This document shows positions 6,592 through 10,041 of a stretch of 10,041 bases of DNA, piece after piece. Both the position numbers and the translations under genes were made by a program. Below the pieces are notes generated by a model. That model was given only the letters and a program-made list of their open reading frames with translations, was not told the origin of the DNA and searched no databases. Each line of letters opens with the position of its first letter. The first letter of the stretch is position 1. This DNA comes from Candidatus Oleimmundimicrobium americanum (GTDB lineage: Bacteria; Actinomycetota; Aquicultoria; UBA3085; Oleimmundimicrobiaceae), in contig DFBH01000037.1 of assembly GCA_002366545.1 (NCBI GenBank), positions 1 through 10,041 of the forward strand. Reading direction: 5' to 3'.

Positions 6592-6628
6592 TTTTATATC
6601 TTAACTCTTTTCTAAGGAGCGTGTTTTT

Positions 6629-6985
6629 ATGAATTTACAGGATATGGTTGACAAGGTTAAAACGAGTCCGGATTATCGCAAGGTGGGCATGATACTTTGT
6701 CATAACGGAGTGGTAAGGGGATTTTCGCGAAGCGGTGAAAAGGTTAGTGCCGTTGAGGTGCAGGTAGACTACAAAATGCTTGATGAATTGATTAAGAAGG
6801 CCAAGTCTCATCCCGGCATTGTTGAAGTCCTGGTTGAAATAGATGAAGGCTTACTTAAAGTAGGCGAGGATATAATGCGAGTATGTGTGGCCGGCGATAT
6901 TCGCCCAAACGTTTTCCCTGTTTTAGAAGAGCTGGTCAATAGGATAAAAAGTGGGGTCTTAAAGAAGGAAGAAGAGATTGTCTGA
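6629..6985 (+). CDS. MoaE-like protein (short variant)
   Basis: This 118-residue cytoplasmic protein resembles the large subunit of molybdopterin synthase (MoaE), which with thiocarboxylated MoaD puts the dithiolene sulfurs into the molybdenum cofactor. The similar stretch runs from GMILCHNGVVRGFSRSG through VEVQVDYKMLDELIKKAKSHPGIVEVLVEIDEGLLKVGEDIMRVCVAGDIRPNVFPVLEELVNRIKSG. This corresponds to the MoaE pattern of an N-terminal G-x-VR-x-x-S turn, a central helix, G-x-L-x-x-GD, and the helix holding family-conserved residues. The protein is shorter than Escherichia coli MoaE (about 150) and stops after KKEEE, just past the place where the catalytic lysine (WKRE in E. coli) should be; the second lysine region is absent. 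No other molybdenum-cofactor gene is in the window. It may be a non-catalytic relative. AAGGAG at 6614-6619 is nine bases upstream. The GNAT gene follows after three bases. Confidence 0.68.
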   Translation: MNLQDMVDKVKTSPDYRKVGMILCHNGVVRGFSRSGEKVSAVEVQVDYKMLDELIKKAKSHPGIVEVLVEIDEGLLKVGEDIMRVCVAGDIRPNVFPVLEELVNRIKSGVLKKEEEIV

Positions 6986-6988
6986 AAA

Positions 6989-7528
6989 ATGGCCAATTTT
7001 GATATTTTTTGGGCAGAAAATGGACAAAAAATAAAAATGCGTTTGCTCAAAATGGGTGATATTCAAAAGGCGCGCGACTTCATCAATGCGTGTGTTGTCG
7101 AGAATTTAATGTTGCTTATGGATAAAAAAATAACTATTCAAGAAGAGAAAAAACAGGTTATTGGATTTATTCAAAAAATGGAGGAAGGCCGGGGGATTTA
7201 TCTTGTTGCTGAGGCAGATAAAAAGATTGTTGGGATATGCTCACTCGAACGCCAGCCTTACAGGCAAAACCATATTGCTCGATTTGGCATTGCATTACTC
7301 ACAGGTTATCAGGGCATAGGGATTGGAACGGAGCTCGCCAAAAGAACTCTTAAATTGGCTAAAGAGATGCGAGGTTTGGAGATAATTGAATTGAGCGCCT
7401 TCGCTATTAATGACAAAGCCATCGATTTTTATAAAAAGCTTGGGTTTAAAGAAGTGGCAAGAATTCCAAATTATTTTAAATACGATGGAAAAAGTGTTGA
7501 TGGCATAGTGATGCACCATAAACCTTAA
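6989..7528 (+). CDS. GNAT-family N-acetyltransferase
   Basis: This 179-residue protein should transfer an acetyl group from acetyl-CoA to an amine. The pyrophosphate-binding loop Q108-G-I-G-I-G113 is intact and followed by TELAKRTLKLAKE. The fourth motif reads AINDKAIDFYKKLGFKEVARIPNYFKYDGK, with the usual N-x-x-A-x-x-x-Y-x-x-x-G-F pattern. The region AEADKKIVGICSLERQ provides the acceptor-side strands. The nearest families by pattern are RimI/RimJ- or phosphinothricin-type acetyltransferases, but the substrate cannot be named. The start at 6989 is three bases after the preceding stop, with only a purine-rich stretch (AAGAAGGAAGAAGAG) upstream, so translation is probably coupled. An inner ATG at 7037 would remove a beta strand, so the longer form is preferred. 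Confidence 0.85.
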   Translation: MANFDIFWAENGQKIKMRLLKMGDIQKARDFINACVVENLMLLMDKKITIQEEKKQVIGFIQKMEEGRGIYLVAEADKKIVGICSLERQPYRQNHIARFGIALLTGYQGIGIGTELAKRTLKLAKEMRGLEIIELSAFAINDKAIDFYKKLGFKEVARIPNYFKYDGKSVDGIVMHHKP

Positions 7529-7564
7529 CCGGTCTTCTTTCTTTATGAAAAGCAATTCGACCCA

Positions 7565-7592
7565 TTGACATAAGAAAAATTGGATTTATAAT
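7565..7592 (+). promoter_or_regulatory. Near-consensus promoter of the arsR-like operon
   Basis: TTGACA (7565-7570) and TATAAT (7587-7592) are both perfect and 16 bases apart. This is the strongest promoter match in the window. Transcription should start near 7599. Confidence 0.8.
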
Positions 7593-7604
7593 TAATTTAG
7601 TATG

Positions 7605-7618
7605 TTTAAAAATTTAAA
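7605..7618. promoter_or_regulatory. Palindrome in the arsR-like leader, possible operator
   Basis: TTTAAA-AA-TTTAAA is a 14-base repeat of two TTTAAA palindromes, lying just after the predicted transcription start and 15 bases before the regulator gene. ArsR-family repressors usually bind imperfect AT-rich palindromes in this position and regulate their own operon. The sequence is of low complexity, so it may be chance. Confidence 0.3.
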
Positions 7619-7632
7619 AATATGGAAATGAT

Positions 7633-7905
7633 ATGGCAGATTATGTTAAGGTGAAAGTTTTTAAGGCGCTTGCTGACGAGACGCGATGTGAAATTGTGAA
7701 TAGGCTGGTAAACGGCGAAGTGTCTTGTGAGCGTATAATTAAAGATTTTTCATTGTCGAGGCCGGCTATGTCTCATCACCTGCGGATTCTTAGAGAAGCA
7801 AGTGTTATAAGGGCAAGAAAAGAAGGACAATTTTATTATTTCACTTTAAATAAAAGTTTTTTGGAAGAGAATCTGCCGGGGCTAATAAGAGCACTGAAAA
7901 AATAG
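7633..7905 (+). CDS. ArsR-family winged-helix transcriptional regulator
   Basis: This 90-residue dimeric repressor type binds DNA and releases it on binding a metal or other signal. The family layout is clear: VFKALADETRCEIVNRL (helix 1-2), the recognition helix in LSRPAMSHHLRILREASVI, and the wing RARKEGQFYYFTLN. The usual ArsR metal motif ELCVCDL is absent. The only cysteines are C19 and C32, which could bind soft metal or sense oxidation but form no recognised motif. The length is at the short end of the family. It has a near-consensus promoter and probably controls itself and the thioredoxin-fold gene that starts 16 bases downstream. The ribosome site is weak (GGAA a few bases upstream). 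The inducer is unknown. Confidence 0.88.
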   Translation: MADYVKVKVFKALADETRCEIVNRLVNGEVSCERIIKDFSLSRPAMSHHLRILREASVIRARKEGQFYYFTLNKSFLEENLPGLIRALKK

Positions 7906-7921
7906 AATTAGGGAGAAGAAT

Positions 7922-8194
7922 ATGGAACTTGTCATATATGTTCGAGATAACTGTTTTGAATCCGGGAAGGCTTTGGATGTAGCTTCTTGGGTAAAAAGAA
8001 TAAATCCTAATGTTAAGCTTCGAGTTGTTAACATGGATCGTAAAGAGGACGATTTTAAATCCGGGCTTCCTGAAGTAACTTTGTATCAGGGACCTATATA
8101 TATTTTCAACGACGAGGTGGTTCAAATGGGTAACTCGGATGGGGGAAGACTGATTGAATTTTTCAAGGACTTTGAAAAAGAACATTTGAATTAA
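7922..8194 (+). CDS. Small thioredoxin-fold-like protein
   Basis: This 90-residue protein has the outline of a glutaredoxin or thioredoxin-fold domain: strand ELVIYVRDNC, a helix GKALDVASWVKRI, strand VKLRVVNMDR, then LPEVTLYQGPIYIFNDEVVQMGNS, where the P of GPIYIF may be the cis-proline, and a final helix GGRLIEFFKDFEKE. The active-site position holds a single cysteine (DNCFES, C11) and not CxxC, so an ordinary disulfide reductase role is unlikely; a monothiol, sensing or scaffold role fits better. It has a good ribosome site (GGGAG at 7911-7915) and is co-transcribed with the ArsR-like regulator, whose probable target it is. A strong terminator follows directly. The fold assignment is from pattern only. 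Confidence 0.55.
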   Translation: MELVIYVRDNCFESGKALDVASWVKRINPNVKLRVVNMDRKEDDFKSGLPEVTLYQGPIYIFNDEVVQMGNSDGGRLIEFFKDFEKEHLN

Positions 8195-8206
8195 GAATTC
8201 GTTCTT

Positions 8207-8231
8207 AAGGCCGCCTTCGGCGGCCTTTTTT
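8207..8231 (+). terminator. Strong intrinsic terminator after the arsR-like operon
   Basis: GGCCGCC-TTC-GGCGGCC (8209-8225) forms a perfect 7-base GC-rich stem, followed directly by six T residues (8226-8231). It lies 15 bases after the stop of the last gene and separates the operon from the mobile DNA to the right. Confidence 0.93.
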
Positions 8232-8254
8232 AGTGCTATAAACCAGTCAGCTCT

Positions 8255-8480
8255 CTAATTACGAAACTTTACTTCCTTCATTTTCTTGTTCGCCCAAAGA
8301 ATTTATTTTTGTGGGTCGGACACGCTCCACACTCGGCCGTATCCGCGACTTTACTCGCTCCGGGCGGGCCGAGAATAACTCGCTTGCGCTCAGACAGATT
8401 TTCGGGCGCTCACTTTGCTCGCCTGCCCACCTCTGGTGGGCTTTCCGGCCCTCTGCTCGCTTCATCGGGGCGGCCTCAAG
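8255..8480. repeat. GC-rich, palindrome-rich non-coding block
   Basis: The stretch from about 8309 to 8480 is far richer in G and C than anything around it. The hexamers GCTCGC and CGCTC and their variants recur every 15-30 bases. It holds a perfect hairpin GCCCACC-TCT-GGTGGGC (8425-8441) and a looser one, CCCAAAG...TTTGTGGG (8293-8315). Short open frames exist on both strands but have no ribosome sites or recognisable residues. It resembles the dispersed intergenic repeats of some uncultured bacteria, but I cannot show copies elsewhere. It may be the target into which the adjacent IS110-type element inserted, or part of that element's left end. Confidence 0.4.
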
Positions 8481-8510
8481 TTTCGTTTTGTCCGATAAAA
8501 TAAGAAAGAG

Positions 8511-8592
8511 GGTCTCCTTTAAGACAAAGCATCATTCGTGTTAGTTTATAATTTTGTTTAGCAGTTAAAACTGACACAAAAGAAAGGAGACC
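8511..8592 (+). promoter_or_regulatory. Hairpin able to sequester the transposase ribosome site, with an internal promoter
   Basis: GGTCTCCTTT (8511-8520) is the exact reverse complement of AAAGGAGACC (8583-8592), and the second arm contains the AGGAG ribosome site (8585-8589) of the transposase. A transcript entering from outside would fold the site away. A TATAAT at 8547-8552, between the two arms, could start a shorter RNA near 8558 that lacks the first arm and is free for translation. No good -35 box is seen. Confidence 0.5.
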
Positions 8593-8595
8593 TTT

Positions 8596-9627
8596 ATGAA
8601 AGATAGCACTTATGATCACTACATAGCAATAGATTGGTCCATCAAGAATATGGCTATTGCCCGTATGACAAAAAAATCTAATAAAATCACAGCCATTGAT
8701 GTTCCTTCGGATATTGCTGAGCTTCAGATCTATTTAAAGAATCTAAGGGGTACTAAGGTGTTGATGATTGAAGAGACGACCACATCACAATGGTTATATA
8801 CCGAACTAAAAGATTGCGTGGAAAGAATTATAATCTGTGATCCCTACAGGAATAAGCTGCTTAATGAGGGAGCCAAGACGGATAAGATCGATGCTACTAA
8901 ACTGGTACAGCTCTTAAAAGCCGGACTCATAAAAGAAGTCTATCACTCTGATGATAAGTTTTTGTATCTTCGCAGGGTTGTGAGTGGTTATGAGGATCTT
9001 ATCAAGGCTGGGGTCAGGCTAAAAAATCAACGATATGCATTACTTAGGGCCTGTGGGAAGAAGGGTAAGGAGAAAAGAGACATCAAGTTGGGCTCCCGAG
9101 GCGAGCAATTTGTGCTTCAGTGTTTGAATCGGCAGATTAAAGCTTATGAGGAAGAGAAGAAAGGGTATAAAAAGGAGTTTGCAAGGCTTGCTCGCAAGTA
9201 CCCTGAAATAAGGCATCAAAAAAGTTTGCCAGGGGTTGCAACCATCAATGCAGTGAAGATTGTTTCTCGAGTTGTGAGTCCGTATCGATTTGCTGATAAG
9301 GGTCATTACTTAAGTTATGTGGGTCTGATCAAGCTTGAAAAGATAAGTGGAGGGAAAAGTTACGGCAAAAGGGATCCCCGTTACTGTAGGCAGCTAAAGT
9401 CTGTTTACAAGTCAGGAGTCATAGCAGCTATTGGCGGGAACAATCCGATTAACGATTACTATAAGTATTTGATCCGGGAAAAAGGCTATCCAGAGTACAA
9501 CGCGAGGCATAAGGCATCTCGGAGATTAGCTATCTTAAGTTTAGGAGTTTTTAGGAGTGGCAAGAGATATCAACCCTACAGGAGGGATCATGTAAAAAGC
9601 AGCCGGGAAGTTCCATCAGACCTATAA
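8596..9627 (+). CDS. IS110-family recombinase (DEDD and serine transposase)
   Basis: This 343-residue protein catalyses movement of its element; characterised relatives do so guided by a bridge RNA encoded in the element's own non-coding end. The N-terminal RuvC-like half has the DEDD set: D13 in YIAIDWS, E59 or E60 in MIEETTTSQW, and D96 and D99 in KTDKIDATKLVQL. After a coiled, lysine-rich middle (about residues 175-205), the C-terminal Transposase_20 half runs from SLPGVATINAVKIVSRV through YLSYVGLIKLEKISGGKSYG to NPINDYYKYLIREKGYPEYNARHKASRRLAILSLGV. S251 in KISGG is at the place of the SG motif that I take to hold the catalytic serine of the family. The gene is full length and undamaged, so the element may still be active. 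AGGAG lies six bases before the ATG. The last dozen residues are not family-like and overlap the start of the 3' non-coding region. Confidence 0.9.
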   Translation: MKDSTYDHYIAIDWSIKNMAIARMTKKSNKITAIDVPSDIAELQIYLKNLRGTKVLMIEETTTSQWLYTELKDCVERIIICDPYRNKLLNEGAKTDKIDATKLVQLLKAGLIKEVYHSDDKFLYLRRVVSGYEDLIKAGVRLKNQRYALLRACGKKGKEKRDIKLGSRGEQFVLQCLNRQIKAYEEEKKGYKKEFARLARKYPEIRHQKSLPGVATINAVKIVSRVVSPYRFADKGHYLSYVGLIKLEKISGGKSYGKRDPRYCRQLKSVYKSGVIAAIGGNNPINDYYKYLIREKGYPEYNARHKASRRLAILSLGVFRSGKRYQPYRRDHVKSSREVPSDL

Positions 9628-10041
9628 GCACTGTGTTTCAAGGACAAGCCTCATGGAAGGTAGAGAGCGGTCTTATAGGTGAGGGGAGAGAGCTCAATGT
9701 GGGTCGTAACACATCTACTCTTTCGGATGATAGTTTAGTTGATCGATTAGCCATCCCTCTATTCCTGGAATTTATCATAGCCCATTTTCTGGCCAAGATG
9801 AACATAGGCCGGGGATAGAGAGCTCAAATAGGCGACTGAAGGGATACTGATGAAACCTTCTGATACACATTAGATAAAGTAAGATCCGTTAAGGTTGAGA
9901 AAATGAGGTTTAAAAGGACATGGTTGGAAATAGACAACGTTCGGAGACCGTAAGTAAGAAAAAATGAAATTTCTTACTAAAGGATGGGTGTTTTTTCTTG
10001 ACTTACTTTCTTATAGGCGACCCACCTGGGTTTTAAAACTA
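9628..10041 (+). ncRNA. Structured non-coding right flank of the IS110 element; bridge-RNA candidate
   Basis: This 414-base stretch has no convincing gene; the one 61-codon frame in it has no ribosome site and no recognisable features. It has the following internal structure. ACCTATAAG (9620-9628, spanning the transposase stop) pairs with CTTATAGGT (9672-9680). A module of about 24 bases, ATAGGnnnGGGGAnnGAGAGCTCAA, occurs at 9675-9697 and again at 9804-9827. GAAGG (9838-9842) pairs with CCTTC (9856-9860). A perfect 9-base hairpin AGTAAGAAA/TTTCTTACT (9953-9961, 9970-9978) comes shortly before a T6 run (9991-9996). Some IS110-family members of the IS1111 group carry their bridge RNA here, downstream of the recombinase. 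I infer that such an RNA may lie here, but its limits and fold cannot be fixed by eye. Confidence 0.4.
9953..9996 (+). terminator. Possible terminator-like hairpin in the IS110 right flank
   Basis: AGTAAGAAA and TTTCTTACT form a 9-base stem with an 8-base loop. A T6 run follows, but 12 bases after the stem, so it is not a typical intrinsic terminator. Part of the same motif returns as ACTTACTTTCTTA at 10001-10013, which could pair alternatively with the first arm. Confidence 0.25.

Larger units (their letters stand above)
8511..10025 (+). mobile_element. IS110-family insertion sequence (ends not determined)
   Basis: The IS110-type recombinase gene is flanked by non-coding DNA on both sides, including more than 400 bases to its right, as expected for this family. 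The coordinates given are provisional: the left limit is the sequestering inverted repeat, and the right limit is the CGACCCAC at 10018-10025. IS110 elements often lack terminal inverted repeats and target duplications, so the ends cannot be read from one copy. The left end could lie further out, near 8310. Confidence 0.45.

Noticed and set aside
8209..8225. The GGCCGCC hairpin as the left terminus of the IS110 element
   Set aside because: It is followed by six T residues and sits right after an operon, the layout of an intrinsic terminator; no partner sequence exists on the right side.
8259..8544. Short frames of 64-77 codons on both strands in the GC-rich block
   Set aside because: High GC content leaves few stop codons, so long frames are expected. 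Compositions are arginine/serine/proline-rich and unlike proteins, with no ribosome sites.
9633..9818. 61-codon frame after the IS110 recombinase
   Set aside because: No ATG or ribosome site. It covers the repeated modules, which are better explained as RNA structure.
1..10041. CRISPR arrays, tRNA or rRNA genes
   Set aside because: No regularly spaced direct repeats and no recognisable tRNA arms or rRNA sequence were seen on either strand.

Overview
The window looks like AT-rich bacterial chromosome. Genes are closely packed, most have good Shine-Dalgarno sites, and several have recognisable -35/-10 promoters of the housekeeping type. Both edges carry mobile DNA. I cannot name the organism. 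A TreT-type trehalose glycosyltransferase, an OtsA with the 'NREPYIH' N-terminus and a DUF5752-type protein together suggest an anaerobic or deep-branching bacterial lineage, but that is inference from memory of where such genes occur.

Layout. (1) Positions 1-390 hold the decayed 3' end of an IS200/IS605-type tnpB on the minus strand. Its right-end/omegaRNA-like hairpin survives, and a second, oppositely oriented end-like sequence sits at the window edge. (2) Positions 423-4614 are a trehalose block: otsB, a DUF5752-type gene and treT are translationally coupled on the plus strand, and otsA abuts them tail-to-tail on the minus strand. Together they encode the two-step route (OtsA then OtsB, via trehalose-6-phosphate) and the one-step TreT route. 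(3) Positions 4749-5755 carry a UDP-glucose 4-epimerase-like gene with its own promoter; its substrate pool, UDP-sugars, is shared with the trehalose enzymes. (4) Positions 5851-6230 are a stand-alone CheY-like receiver whose last part is split by two frameshifts. A small PLDc_N-type membrane protein converges on it. (5) Positions 6562-7528 are a two-gene unit: a short MoaE-like protein and a GNAT acetyltransferase, behind a promoter that contains an inverted repeat. (6) Positions 7565-8231 are an ArsR-type regulator and a thioredoxin-fold-like protein, with a near-consensus promoter and a strong intrinsic terminator. (7) Positions 8232-10041 start with a GC-rich non-coding block, followed by an IS110-family recombinase gene whose ribosome binding site can be sequestered in a hairpin, and then more than 400 bases of structured non-coding DNA.

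The most interesting parts are the IS110 non-coding flanks (a possible bridge-RNA locus with repeated modules and a short match to both presumed ends), the fossil TnpB end with a retained omegaRNA-like 3' end, the twice-frameshifted response regulator, and the duplicated-domain DUF5752-type protein wedged between two trehalose genes.
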